NCBI GenBank assembly: GCA_902566705.1
Contig: CACFJT010000012.1
Location: 1-38,944, forward strand
Length of the DNA: 38,944 nt
Source: an uncultured Pelagibacteraceae bacterium
Lineage (GTDB): Bacteria > Pseudomonadota > Alphaproteobacteria > Pelagibacterales > Pelagibacteraceae
Reading direction: 5' to 3'
Shown: one piece after another, positions 1-8,568 of the stretch
How the letters are laid out: the number at the start of each line of letters is the position of its first letter
How positions within the stretch are numbered: the stretch's first letter is position 1
Position numbers and translations under genes: made by a program
Notes under the pieces: generated by a model
The model's database searches: none
What the model was told of the DNA's origin: nothing
Seen by the model: the letters and a program-made list of their open reading frames with translations, nothing else

Positions 1-191
1 GATATTTCAGAACCAATATTTTCTTTTTTAAGTATTTTTTCAAAACCTTTTCTAGAATTTTCATCAATTGAAAGAGGAGAGACTGCTAATGGAAGTGGAT
101 TTAAATTTCCCCGAGTTATATCAACTTCTATTAAAGCATTTGCCTTGAGAGGTAATAATACTAATAATAAAATTAAAATTTTTTTTGTCAT
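1..191 (-). CDS. tolB: TolB, periplasmic Tol-Pal protein (N-terminal part only)
   Basis: This is the first 63 codons of a gene that runs off the left edge. The peptide opens with a lysine-containing n-region, a leucine-rich hydrophobic core and an ANA cleavage motif at residues 17-19, so it is an exported protein. The mature start, LIEVDITRGNLNPLPLAV, is typical of the TolB N-terminal domain, whose tail contacts TolA and Pal. TolB is the periplasmic beta-propeller of the Tol-Pal system that links the outer membrane to the division machinery. It follows tolA by 9 bases in the usual tolQRAB order. The beta-propeller itself lies outside the window. Confidence 0.9.
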   Translation of the reverse strand, partial: MTKKILILLLVLLPLKANALIEVDITRGNLNPLPLAVSPLSIDENSRKGFEKILKKENIGSEI

Positions 192-200
192 TTAAATATA

Positions 201-1064
201 CTACCCTTCTAACATCTCTCTTGCATCAAAATTTAATTGTAATTCTTTCCATCTTTCATATCCAGTCGTTGGAACTCTTAATGGTTGGCATAACTTGACA
301 GCTCTCAAAGCACTTTCTGCTAGTACCTTATAAAATCCTTGGTCTGGTTTATTCATTCTTGCATGATCCAAAATTTCTGTTTTTGATACTGTTCCATCAG
401 GTTTTAATTTTAATTTTATTCTTACTAAAAGATTCTCATTATATGGTAATCCTAAAGGAATACTCCAACAGCCAAAAATTTGGGCCTTAAGAGCATCCTC
501 TTCGCTTAATGTAAGACCTGTATTTTCTACATTTCTTTCTTGATCTTGAGTAATATCATCATTTGTTTTTAAAACTTCTGCACTCTCTTCTTTTGATTTA
601 TCAATTAAAGCAGCGATGTTATTTGGATCAAACAAATCTTTTTTTTCAAATTCTGATACCTGCTTTACCTCATCATCTACTTTTTCAGGATTTTGTTTTT
701 TTTCCTCTTTTGTTTCAACCTTTTTTAAAGTTTTGTCTGGAAGTGGAATTGCTTCAGGTGTTTCATTCTCTATTTTTTTATTATTTTGATCAGGAGCTAG
801 AACAGTTTTTGTTTTCGTTTTTTTAACTTTTTTTGGTGGAGCTTGTTCTGAAACAAGTTTTTTTTCTTTCTCTTTTACTTTCTCAATTATTTTCTTAGCT
901 TTAGGTGCAAATGGAATATTGGTTTTTTCTGCTATTTGAATTAACTCAACTGACACGATTGGTGGAATATCAAGTGGTTTCTTTGCCAAAAAAGGCAAAC
1001 TCATAGCTGTAATGAAAATTAACAAAGCATGTAAAACAGAAGAAATAATTAAACTTCTATTCAC
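201..1064 (-). CDS. tolA: TolA, inner-membrane energy-transducing protein
   Basis: The 287-residue protein has a short cytoplasmic tail, one membrane segment at about residues 7-26, a long Lys/Glu-rich charged linker to about residue 185, and a C-terminal TonB/TolA-like domain with the GCWSIPLG motif and a conserved Cys near the end. TolA couples the TolQR proton motor to TolB and Pal in the periplasm and supports outer-membrane constriction. It lies 5 bases after tolR and just before tolB, so it belongs to one operon. The charged linker is of low complexity and should not be used alone for homology. Identity rests on architecture plus gene order. Confidence 0.92.
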   Translation of the reverse strand: MNRSLIISSVLHALLIFITAMSLPFLAKKPLDIPPIVSVELIQIAEKTNIPFAPKAKKIIEKVKEKEKKLVSEQAPPKKVKKTKTKTVLAPDQNNKKIENETPEAIPLPDKTLKKVETKEEKKQNPEKVDDEVKQVSEFEKKDLFDPNNIAALIDKSKEESAEVLKTNDDITQDQERNVENTGLTLSEEDALKAQIFGCWSIPLGLPYNENLLVRIKLKLKPDGTVSKTEILDHARMNKPDQGFYKVLAESALRAVKLCQPLRVPTTGYERWKELQLNFDAREMLEG

Positions 1065-1069
1065 TTTAA

Positions 1070-1486
1070 TTACCTTTGTTTATAAGGTTCTGAAATCAAT
1101 GCTACTTTGGTAAAACCAGATCCTGATAGTAATCCCATTATTTCTAAAACTCTTCCATAATTTATAGTTTTATCACCTCTAACATAAATCCTAGTATCAG
1201 TCCTATTTTTTGAAACTGCCAAAACCTTTGCAATAATATTATCGTATTCAACTTTTGCTTCTTGAATAAAAATTTCACCTTTTGCATTAATTGAGAGTGT
1301 TAAAGGTTCTGTCTCTTCTGGCAAAGAATCTGCTGAACTTTCAGGCAAATCAACTTGAACACCAACAGTTAATAATGGTGCTGTAACCATAAAAATTATT
1401 AACAATACAAGCATTACATCCACAAAAGGTGTAACATTTATTTCACTCATTGGTTCTTTAGAAGAACGATTTAATTTAAATGCCAT
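1070..1486 (-). CDS. tolR: TolR, proton-channel subunit of the Tol-Pal system
   Basis: This 138-residue protein of the ExbD/TolR family has a short cytoplasmic start, one membrane helix at about residues 21-42 and a periplasmic domain. The hallmark NVTPFVDVMLVLLIIFMV is present; Asp23 sits where the family's proton-carrying Asp is expected. TolR forms the ion-conducting stator with TolQ and energises TolA. It is placed directly between tolQ (adjacent, no gap) and tolA (5 bases), with no promoter space between them. Length is normal for the family. Confidence 0.95.
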   Translation of the reverse strand: MAFKLNRSSKEPMSEINVTPFVDVMLVLLIIFMVTAPLLTVGVQVDLPESSADSLPEETEPLTLSINAKGEIFIQEAKVEYDNIIAKVLAVSKNRTDTRIYVRGDKTINYGRVLEIMGLLSGSGFTKVALISEPYKQR

Positions 1487-2161
1487 TTAAATAATTGTTA
1501 AAAATCTTTTTGAAAAATTTTCTAATTTTTCTGAATATTTTTTGGCATCGTTATTGAATTTATTATATGCCACTACTGCTGGTATTGCGGCCAATAAACC
1601 AAGTGCAGTTGCAAATAAAGCTTCAGCTATTCCTGGCGCAACTATTGCAAGACTTGTATTTCTTGAAATAGCTATAGATTGAAAAGAATTCATAATTCCC
1701 CAAACAGTGCCAAACAATCCAATAAATGGTGCTGTTGAACCTACTGTTGCCAAAAAAGTAAAACCTTTTTCAATTTTTGTCATTTGTTTTTCAATTCCTG
1801 ACTCTAAAGATGCACTCATTCTCTCGCTTATGTTGGTTCTTGATTTTTTTTTAAGTAATCCTTCCATTGCATCTTGGAACACAAGTGACATTGGATCCTC
1901 AAGTTTACTGGGTAAACTATTGTAAAAGGTTTCAGCAGATTTAGAATTCCAGAATTTTTCTTCAAATTCTTCTGAAGATTTAGTTATTTTTTTAAATAAA
2001 CGAAACTTCTCAATTATTACAGCCCAAGAATATATTGAGCACAATATTAATATAATCATTACAGACTTAACAATTATGTCCGCTCTAAAAAATAAACTGA
2101 ATAACGAAAAATCAGTATTTGTTCCTAATTCAACCGCTTTTGCTGCTATATCCGCTTCCAT
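1487..2161 (-). CDS. tolQ: TolQ, proton-channel subunit of the Tol-Pal system
   Basis: This 224-residue protein of the MotA/TolQ/ExbB family has a first membrane helix at about residues 30-50 and two more in the C-terminal half, around the conserved segment GLFGTVWGIMNSFQSI and the later LFATALGLLAAIPAVVAYN. TolQ pentamers with TolR dimers use the proton gradient to drive TolA. It is the first gene of the tol cluster here, 53 bases downstream of the ruvC-like gene. The thioesterase gene ybgC and ruvAB, which often precede tolQ in Proteobacteria, are not present. Confidence 0.95.
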   Translation of the reverse strand: MEADIAAKAVELGTNTDFSLFSLFFRADIIVKSVMIILILCSIYSWAVIIEKFRLFKKITKSSEEFEEKFWNSKSAETFYNSLPSKLEDPMSLVFQDAMEGLLKKKSRTNISERMSASLESGIEKQMTKIEKGFTFLATVGSTAPFIGLFGTVWGIMNSFQSIAISRNTSLAIVAPGIAEALFATALGLLAAIPAVVAYNKFNNDAKKYSEKLENFSKRFLTII

Positions 2162-2214
2162 GCTTACTCATCACACTTAAATGTGTCATGATTTTGTCTA
2201 TCATTTTAAATTGA

Positions 2215-2709
2215 TTATTCTTCTTTTTGATAAGTTTCGTAGAAAAAACTAGATATTAGAATAGCATCTGCCTTGTTATTATCTTTTTTTTTTGACAATT
2301 GTGATGAAAAATATGGAAAAATTTCAATAGCTCTTGTTCTGCTTGCATCTTTTTCTGAATTAATAAGATTAAAGTATTTTTTCCACTTAGCAGGCCTAAC
2401 ATAATAAACAGGCAAGTGCATTGCGCTGCATATCCCCTTTAAAATACCAAAAGATTGACCAAAATTAAACATACTAGTAACGCCTTGACCAGGCATTGCA
2501 GAAACTTGTTCAATTACTACCTTTATATTTTTTTTATCTAATTTGTTTATCCTTTCACTAATTTCATTAAATATTTGAGCACCATTTACTTGTCGCTTCT
2601 TTTTCTTGCCATCTGTCATCGTTGGCATTTCAATTACATCTTTTATTATGCCGTCATGAAAAAAACAGATTGATCCTGAGATGCCTGGATCAATTCCAAT
2701 AATCATCAT
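2215..2709 (-). CDS. RuvC-like Holliday-junction resolvase
   Basis: This 164-residue protein has an RNase-H-like fold signature. It starts with IGIDPGISGSI carrying Asp7, has Glu67 in VVIEQV, and ends with the acidic pair in DNNKADA (Asp143 and Asp148), consistent with a four-acid metal site. The internal text (MPGQGVTSMFNFGQSFGILKG, then a WKK motif) resembles RuvC-like enzymes often seen in phages and AT-rich bacteria more than textbook E. coli RuvC, so I leave the symbol empty. It overlaps the stop of yebC by one base (TAATG). The yebC-ruvC order is usual, but ruvA and ruvB do not follow. Role: cleavage of branched recombination intermediates (inferred). Confidence 0.8.
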   Translation of the reverse strand: MMIIGIDPGISGSICFFHDGIIKDVIEMPTMTDGKKKKRQVNGAQIFNEISERINKLDKKNIKVVIEQVSAMPGQGVTSMFNFGQSFGILKGICSAMHLPVYYVRPAKWKKYFNLINSEKDASRTRAIEIFPYFSSQLSKKKDNNKADAILISSFFYETYQKEE

Positions 2710-3434
2710 TAAATACCACCTAAATTAACGTTAGAATAAACGTTCTGGACATCTTCATCTTCCTCAAGAGTCTCTAAAAAACCTACAATACTATCTTTAT
2801 TATCTTTATTTACTTCAACATTATTTAATGGAACCCATTCAATTTCTGTAGAAATAAAATTCACAATAGTTGTCTCAAGATTTTTTTTTACATTATATAT
2901 TTCGCTCATTTGACACTGTACCTCATGATAATCCTCGTGAGAGAAACATTCATCAGCTCCTGATTCAATCGCTAAATCTAAAATTTTTTCATCAGATATC
3001 TCTTTTTTATCAATCTTGATTATACCCAATTGTTGAAAATTATGAGATGCTGAACCTTGAGTTCCTAAGCTGCCTCCACTCTTTTGAAAAATAGTTCTAA
3101 TATTTGATGCGGTCCTATTTTTGTTATCTGTTAAAGTTTCAACTATTACAGCAATTTTTTCTGGTCCAAACCCCTCGTATCTTAAATTTTCAAAATTTGC
3201 TCCTGTAGCTGCAGAAGATTTATCTATTGCTCTTTCAATATTATCTTTAGGCATATTTGCAGATCTAGCAGCCTGTACTGCAGATCTCAGTCTAGGGTTC
3301 ATTGCTGGATCCTTGTCACCAAGTTTTGCCGCAACTGTAATCTCTTTAGATAATTTTGAAAATATCTTTGATCTTTGCTTATCAGCCTTACCTTTTTTAT
3401 GTTTTATTCCTGCCCAATGTGAATGTCCTGCCAT
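2709..3434 (-). CDS. yebC: YebC/PmpR family protein
   Basis: The 241-residue protein begins with the family hallmark MAGHSHWAGIKHKKGKADKQR. I therefore start it at that Met rather than three codons upstream, where it would overlap the preceding gene by four bases. Family members act as DNA-binding regulators or, in more recent work, as translation factors that relieve ribosome stalling. The three-domain layout is intact, including KIAVIVETLTDN in the middle domain and an acidic C-terminus. It lies between ymdB and the ruvC-like gene, with a TAATG overlap to the latter, and is probably co-transcribed with both. Confidence 0.95.
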   Translation of the reverse strand: MAGHSHWAGIKHKKGKADKQRSKIFSKLSKEITVAAKLGDKDPAMNPRLRSAVQAARSANMPKDNIERAIDKSSAATGANFENLRYEGFGPEKIAVIVETLTDNKNRTASNIRTIFQKSGGSLGTQGSASHNFQQLGIIKIDKKEISDEKILDLAIESGADECFSHEDYHEVQCQMSEIYNVKKNLETTIVNFISTEIEWVPLNNVEVNKDNKDSIVGFLETLEEDEDVQNVYSNVNLGGI

Positions 3435-3439
3435 GATCT

Positions 3440-4243
3440 TCAAATATTTTTTAGTTGATCTCCGTATACATAGCTTTTGATGTCTATTGCTAAACCTGTT
3501 TTTATATCACAATCTACTATAACACCACACAAAGTAGCATCTCCAGTAGCGGGAAAGTGTTTCACTGAATTCTTTTTTAAAAATCTATTCAAGGAATTTT
3601 CTTTATTCATTCCAATCACTGAATCATAATCCCCACACATACCTGCATCGGTTTGATATCCGGTACCATTATTAAGTATTCTGGCATCATTTGTTGGAAT
3701 ATGAGTATGGGTTCCAACCACGAGAGTTGCCTTTCCATCAAATAGATGTCCTATAGCATTTTTTTCGCTAGTAATTTCACCATGGAAATCAACTACAAGT
3801 AAATCAAAATCCTTTTTCATTTCATTTTCTTTTAAAAATTTTTGAGAAGCTTCAAAAACATCTTCACACTTTTTCATAAAAACGTTACCCATCAGATTAA
3901 GAACTCCAATTTTTATATGATTCTTTGTTTTATAAATCTGAAAACCTTTTCCTGGTGCAGGTTCAAATAAATTTTTAGGTCTTAATAATCGTTCTTCTTT
4001 ATCAATAAATTCCATAATTTCTTTTTGATCCCAAACATGATTGCCAGTTGTAATAACATCAACTCCACAATTAAAAAAATCCTTACATATTTCTTTAGTT
4101 AGCCCCACACCTTGAATTGCTGCATTTTCACCGTTTACTATTACAAAATCGATTTTATTTTTATCAATTTCATTTAATAAATTACTTGTTAATTTTGAAC
4201 ATCCTGAAATTCCAACAACATCTCCTAAAAATAAAATTCTCAT
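3440..4243 (-). CDS. YmdB-family metallophosphoesterase
   Basis: The 267-residue protein matches the TIGR00282/YmdB calcineurin-like family. It has GDVVG near the start (metal-binding Asp), VNGENA, TGNHVWD and GTHTHIPTNDARIL, then GYQTDAGMCGDYDSVIGM, which covers all the metal-ligand motifs in order. Characterised members hydrolyse 2',3'-cyclic nucleotides and affect gene expression in Gram-positive bacteria; the role in this group is not known. Its ATG overlaps the end of the 5-formyl-THF cyclo-ligase gene by four bases, so the two are translationally coupled. Length and motifs are complete. Confidence 0.88.
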   Translation of the reverse strand: MRILFLGDVVGISGCSKLTSNLLNEIDKNKIDFVIVNGENAAIQGVGLTKEICKDFFNCGVDVITTGNHVWDQKEIMEFIDKEERLLRPKNLFEPAPGKGFQIYKTKNHIKIGVLNLMGNVFMKKCEDVFEASQKFLKENEMKKDFDLLVVDFHGEITSEKNAIGHLFDGKATLVVGTHTHIPTNDARILNNGTGYQTDAGMCGDYDSVIGMNKENSLNRFLKKNSVKHFPATGDATLCGVIVDCDIKTGLAIDIKSYVYGDQLKNI

Positions 4244-4785
4244 TGTATAATTTTTTTCTCAGTTATTATTAAATCAAGTTTTTTATCATGCTTATCGATA
4301 GGTATTTTTTTTATCTCCTGGTATGAAAATCCTAATCCAATTTTAAATATTTTTTTAATTTTAGATACTTTTTCTAAATAACGATCATAAAATCCTCCAC
4401 CATAGCCCAGTCTATTCATAACATCATCATAAGCTACTAAAGGAACAAATATTATATCTGGGTAAATTTTTTTTCCTAAAGTTGGCTCAGCAATTCCATA
4501 CTTATTAATTTTTAAAGGATCTTTATTTGTCCATTCAAAAAAATCCATTTGGTTATTTTCTCTAATCATTGGTAGCGAAATATTTGCCTTTTTGTTTCTT
4601 AAAAAATAAAGCGTATCCAAGTCATCAATCTCATAATTACAAGGGTAATACCCTCCTACATTTTTGAAATTAATTTTATTTTTTTTTAAAAACCGATAAA
4701 TTCTCTCAGGATTGAGACTAAGTTTTTTATTCAAATTTTTTTTTCTAAGATTTAAAATTTTTCTTCTTAGTTTAGATTTATTCAC
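4240..4785 (-). CDS. 5-formyltetrahydrofolate cyclo-ligase
   Basis: The 181-residue protein shows the family's N-terminal basic helix, with KLRRKILNLRKK at the ATP-binding end, and the C-terminal signature MNRLGYGGGFYDRYL. The enzyme converts 5-formyl-THF to 5,10-methenyl-THF with ATP and so recovers a folate storage form. It lies four bases after zapA and overlaps ymdB by four bases. In many Proteobacteria this gene follows zapA with the 6S RNA gene between them; there is no room for 6S RNA here. Confidence 0.93.
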   Translation of the reverse strand: MNKSKLRRKILNLRKKNLNKKLSLNPERIYRFLKKNKINFKNVGGYYPCNYEIDDLDTLYFLRNKKANISLPMIRENNQMDFFEWTNKDPLKINKYGIAEPTLGKKIYPDIIFVPLVAYDDVMNRLGYGGGFYDRYLEKVSKIKKIFKIGLGFSYQEIKKIPIDKHDKKLDLIITEKKIIQ

Positions 4786-4789
4786 AGAC

Positions 4790-5236
4790 CTACTTTGAAA
4801 TGTTTTCTAATTTTGCTTTTTTTACAAAATTTGATATTTGATCAGCAGCTTCATCAATTAAATTTTCGTATTTTTTTTGATTATCGTCAATTTCTTGTTT
4901 TAAATTTTCATGATCTAGATTTAGTTTTTTAATTTCAGATTCTTTTGTGTCCCTATAATCGTAAATTAGAGATTTTAGTTCTTTAAATTTTTTTGATAGA
5001 TCGTTTAATTCTTCTTTTTTTTGATCTACTTTTTTCTTAGTTTCATAATATTCATCCATTATTTTAACAGCTGTAATTAATAATAATTTATTTTCACCTA
5101 GATTTCCCAAATCATTTTTTAAATTATTAAACTTTTTGTTAATCTGAATTAACAATTCTTCTAGGTGCTCCTCTTGTCCATCTTCACAGGCAAGCAAAAA
5201 CTCTTTGTTGTTAAATTTTATACTTACATTTGCCAT
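4790..5236 (-). CDS. zapA: ZapA-like cell-division protein
   Basis: The protein has 148 residues. The N-terminal 90 or so residues match ZapA: a short beta-rich start (VSIKFNNKEFLLACEDGQEE), then the helix with LLLITAVKIMDEYYETKKK. A long Lys/Glu-rich coiled coil extends to the C-terminus. ZapA binds and bundles FtsZ filaments at the division ring. The C-terminal coiled coil is longer than in E. coli ZapA (about 109 residues). It overlaps the upstream coiled-coil gene by 13 bases. Such a pair upstream of 5-formyl-THF cyclo-ligase is usual in alphaproteobacteria. Confidence 0.85.
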   Translation of the reverse strand: MANVSIKFNNKEFLLACEDGQEEHLEELLIQINKKFNNLKNDLGNLGENKLLLITAVKIMDEYYETKKKVDQKKEELNDLSKKFKELKSLIYDYRDTKESEIKKLNLDHENLKQEIDDNQKKYENLIDEAADQISNFVKKAKLENISK

Positions 5237-5547
5237 TTATCTATTTCATCCAATAGTGTGTCAGTTTCTTGATTAAGTTCGTCAATTTTTTCAGAAAATT
5301 CAATTTGTTTTCTTTCTTCCAACTTTTCTTTGTTTTTTAAATCCTCAAGTTTTTTTGATAGATTTTCATGTTCCTCGAGTAACGTTTTATATTTTTCCTC
5401 AATCTGTGTTTTTTCAATTTCTAATTGATTTTGTTTTGTGCTTAAATTTTCGATATTTTTTTGTAATTCAGGATTTGTTAGATCTAAATTTTTTAATTCC
5501 TCTAATGCAATATTTAATTTTTTTTCTTTTTCGTTTATAGAATTCAT
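5224..5547 (-). CDS. Short coiled-coil protein upstream of zapA
   Basis: The 107-residue protein is almost entirely predicted coiled coil: heptad-like Leu/Ile spacing and runs of Glu/Lys from the first to the last residues, with no membrane segment or catalytic motif. In alphaproteobacteria a DUF4164-type coiled-coil gene commonly precedes zapA, and position plus composition suggest the same here; sequence identity is too low-complexity to prove it. It overlaps zapA by 13 bases and opens the leftward operon, with the divergent tkt gene starting 53 bases away. A cell-division role is an inference from its neighbour only. Confidence 0.7.
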   Translation of the reverse strand: MNSINEKEKKLNIALEELKNLDLTNPELQKNIENLSTKQNQLEIEKTQIEEKYKTLLEEHENLSKKLEDLKNKEKLEERKQIEFSEKIDELNQETDTLLDEIDKWQM

Positions 5548-5600
5548 ATATATATGTTTATATTATTAAATAGATTCTTCTTAGTCTAGTCAGGATAATT

Positions 5601-7559
5601 TTGAGCAAACTACACAATGATTTAGCTAATTGCATCAGATTTTTATCAATTGATGCTGTTCAAAAAGCAAATTCAGGTCACCCGGGAATGCCAATGGGCA
5701 TGGCAGATGTTGCAACAGTGTTATTCAAAAATTTTTTAAGATTTAATCCAAAGAATCCAGATTGGCTGAATAGAGATAGATTTGTTTTGTCTGCTGGTCA
5801 TGGTTCTATGCTTTTATATTCTTTGCTTTACCTAACTGGGTATAAAAGCATATCAATTAATAATATTAAAAAATTTAGGCAGCTTAATTCTATTTGTGCT
5901 GGACATCCTGAATATCATCCAAAAACAGGTATTGAAACTACAACCGGTCCTCTTGGACAAGGTATATCTAATGCAGTTGGTTTTGCAATAGCTGAAGAAA
6001 TTTTAAAAAATAAATTAGGTAAAGATTTAATTAATCACAAAACTTATGTTTTAGCTGGAGATGGATGCTTAATGGAAGGAATAAGTCATGAAGCGATGAG
6101 TTTAGCGGGACATTTAAAACTTAAAAATTTAGTTATGCTTTTTGATAACAATTCAATTTCAATCGATGGTCCAACAAATCTTGCGGTTTCAGATAATTTT
6201 AAAAAAAGATTTGAAGGGTATGGTTGGGATTATATTTCTATCAACGGTCATAATGAAAAAGAAATTTTTAAAGCACTAAAAAAAGTTCAAAAAGCTAAAA
6301 AACCTACAGTGATTTCTTGTAAAACAAAGATTGGATATGGTTCACCGAATAAATCAGGAAAATCATCGTCCCATGGAAGTCCATTGGGAGTAGATGAAAT
6401 CAAGCTTGTGAGAAAAGCCTTAAATTGGAAAACCAAACCTTTTGATGTCCCAAATAAAATTTTAAATGAATGGAGAAAAATTGGCCAAAGAGGTGAAATT
6501 TTAGAAAAAAAATGGGACAAAGCATTAAAAAGAAAAAGAATAAAATTTAATCAAACTTTTAAAAATAACTTTACTAAGGTGCTTAAGAAAGAAAAAGAGA
6601 ATGCAATAAAGGAACCAAAAAGTTTAGCTACTAGGAAATGTTCAGAAATGACATTGAATGCATTAACAAAACAAAAAAATAATTTAATTGGTGGCTCTGC
6701 TGATTTAGCTGGATCAAATAATACAAAAACTAAAAACCATAAAATAATTAAACCTGGAGATTTTACTGGTGACTACATTCACTACGGAGTGAGAGAACAC
6801 GCAATGAGTGGGGTTATGAATGGTATCGCACTTCACAGTCATCTAATTCCTTATGGAGGTACTTTTTTAATATTTTCTGATTATTGCAAACCTTCGATCA
6901 GATTGTCTGCCTTAATGAAAAAAAGAGTCATTTATGTAATGACACATGACTCCATTGGGCTCGGAGAAGATGGCCCTACCCATCAACCTATAGAACAGCT
7001 TTCAGGCTTACGTGCTATACCTAACCTAAATGTATTCAGACCCGCAGATAGAATTGAAACTATCGAGTGTTGGGAACATGCATTAAAAAGCTCAAAAACA
7101 CCTAGCGTGCTATCTTTAACAAGACAAAATTTAAATCCAGTAAGAAAAACATACCCAAATAAAAACTTATGCTCATTAGGTGCTTATGAGGTTTTAAGAA
7201 CGAATAAAATAATTAATCTAACAATATTAGCGAGTGGATCTGAAGTTAATCTAGCGTTAGAAGTTAGCCATAAATTAGCCAAAGATAAAATATATTCCAA
7301 AGTGATATCAATGCCTTGCATGGAACTTTTTGAATTACAATCAAAATCTTATAAAAATAAAATTTTAGAAGAAACAAAATTTAAAATATCCATTGAAGCT
7401 GGATCAAGCGATTGTTGGAAAAAATATGTAAGTGATAACGGTATTACTTTTGGAATTGATGAATTTGGAAAAAGTGCACCCTATAGAGATATTTATAAAT
7501 ATTTTGGACTAGAGAGTACAAACATTAAAAACGTCACTAAAAAATTATTAAATAAATAA
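5601..7559 (+). CDS. tkt: Transketolase
   Basis: The 652-residue full-length transketolase is thiamine-diphosphate (ThDP)-dependent and moves two-carbon units between sugar phosphates. Visible motifs: GHPGMPMGMADVATVLF near residue 27, the ThDP-binding segment GDGCLMEGISHEAMSLAGH followed by DNN, and GVREHAMSGVMNGIALH in the pyrimidine domain, then the C-terminal domain. The start is TTG, supported by AGGA at 5592-5595 with 5-base spacing; no better ATG lies in frame nearby. It heads a plus-strand carbon-metabolism cluster and stops just before gap. It is distinct from the two split ThDP enzymes in the polysaccharide island. Confidence 0.97.
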   Translation: MSKLHNDLANCIRFLSIDAVQKANSGHPGMPMGMADVATVLFKNFLRFNPKNPDWLNRDRFVLSAGHGSMLLYSLLYLTGYKSISINNIKKFRQLNSICAGHPEYHPKTGIETTTGPLGQGISNAVGFAIAEEILKNKLGKDLINHKTYVLAGDGCLMEGISHEAMSLAGHLKLKNLVMLFDNNSISIDGPTNLAVSDNFKKRFEGYGWDYISINGHNEKEIFKALKKVQKAKKPTVISCKTKIGYGSPNKSGKSSSHGSPLGVDEIKLVRKALNWKTKPFDVPNKILNEWRKIGQRGEILEKKWDKALKRKRIKFNQTFKNNFTKVLKKEKENAIKEPKSLATRKCSEMTLNALTKQKNNLIGGSADLAGSNNTKTKNHKIIKPGDFTGDYIHYGVREHAMSGVMNGIALHSHLIPYGGTFLIFSDYCKPSIRLSALMKKRVIYVMTHDSIGLGEDGPTHQPIEQLSGLRAIPNLNVFRPADRIETIECWEHALKSSKTPSVLSLTRQNLNPVRKTYPNKNLCSLGAYEVLRTNKIINLTILASGSEVNLALEVSHKLAKDKIYSKVISMPCMELFELQSKSYKNKILEETKFKISIEAGSSDCWKKYVSDNGITFGIDEFGKSAPYRDIYKYFGLESTNIKNVTKKLLNK

Positions 7560-7560
7560 A

Positions 7561-8568
7561 ATGACAATTAAAATAGGAATTAATGGAATGGGACGGATTG
7601 GTCGTATGGTTGTTAGATCAATTGTCGAAAGTAAAAATAAAAATTTAAAAATTAATCATATAAACAACAGATCAAATTCAGAAACTACATCTAAATTAAT
7701 CAAACATGATTCTATACATGGAAAATTAAATGCTGATTTAGATTATGATCCAAATCATTTAATAATTAATAAAAATAAAATTACATTTTCTCAAGAAACA
7801 AAAATTGAAGACATAAATTGGAAAAAATATGATGTTGATTATGTTTTCGAATGTACTGGAAAATTTAATTCAAAAGAAAAACTTCTTGCTCATATAGAAA
7901 ATGGTGCAAAAAAAGTGATCGTTTCTGCTCCATGTAAAAATGCTGATAAAACAATAGTATTTGGTGTTAATGAGAATATAATTACAAAAAAGGATAAAAT
8001 AATATCTGCAGCGTCGTGTACCACCAATTGTCTAGCACCAGTAACCTGCGTTCTTGATGAAAAATTTGAAATTGAAAAAGGTTTTATGACTACAATTCAT
8101 GCATTTACCAGCGATCAGAGAATTTTAGATAATTCACACAAAGATCCAAGAAGAGCAAGATCCGCGAGTCAATCAATAGTTCCTGCCTCCACAGGAGCTT
8201 CGAAAGCAATAGGAGAAATAATACCAAACCTCAAAGGAAAACTAGAAGGTGTTGCGATGAGGGTGCCCACTCCTAATGTTTCTCTTGTTGAATTAGTTTT
8301 TTGTACAAAAAAAGATATCAATATAAAAAAAATTAATGATGCCTTTGAACAAGCATCAAAAAATAAATTAAAAAACATCTTAGAAGTTACTCATGAAAAA
8401 TTAGTATCTATAGATTTTAATCATCATCCTGCTTCCGCAATAGTAGATGCTTCTTTAACAAATGTAGTTGGAAGTAATATGGGTAAAATATCAGCCTGGT
8501 ATGATAATGAGTGGGGCTTTTCTAATAGAATGTGTGATATCGCAGAAACTTTGCATAAAATCTCTTAA
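7561..8568 (+). CDS. gap: Glyceraldehyde-3-phosphate dehydrogenase, phosphorylating
   Basis: The 335-residue enzyme has the Rossmann start INGMGRIGRMVVRS, the catalytic segment SAASCTTNCLAP with the nucleophilic Cys, TGASKAIGEIIP, and the C-terminal WYDNEWGFSNRM. It interconverts glyceraldehyde-3-P and 1,3-bisphosphoglycerate. Three positions that usually mark NAD preference differ: the usual Asp of the NDL segment is Asn (INNRSN), and the usual Leu-Pro before HKD is Asn-Ser (ILDNSHKD). Ser at the second position is the pattern of NADP-using photosynthetic enzymes. The cofactor is therefore uncertain and may be NADP(H). The gene lies one base after tkt and overlaps pgk by one base. Confidence 0.96.
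   Translation: MTIKIGINGMGRIGRMVVRSIVESKNKNLKINHINNRSNSETTSKLIKHDSIHGKLNADLDYDPNHLIINKNKITFSQETKIEDINWKKYDVDYVFECTGKFNSKEKLLAHIENGAKKVIVSAPCKNADKTIVFGVNENIITKKDKIISAASCTTNCLAPVTCVLDEKFEIEKGFMTTIHAFTSDQRILDNSHKDPRRARSASQSIVPASTGASKAIGEIIPNLKGKLEGVAMRVPTPNVSLVELVFCTKKDINIKKINDAFEQASKNKLKNILEVTHEKLVSIDFNHHPASAIVDASLTNVVGSNMGKISAWYDNEWGFSNRMCDIAETLHKIS

Noticed and set aside
563-826. Open frames opposite tolA and similar frames opposite other genes (for example 3121-3480, 8169-8378, 15707-15934, 30683-30901)
   Set aside because: They lie wholly antisense to well-supported genes, show no family motifs and reflect the codon composition of the real gene.
5548-5600. Search for 6S RNA near zapA and 5-formyl-THF cyclo-ligase
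   Set aside because: The only gaps are 4 and 53 bases, too short for 6S RNA, and no suitable hairpin is visible.
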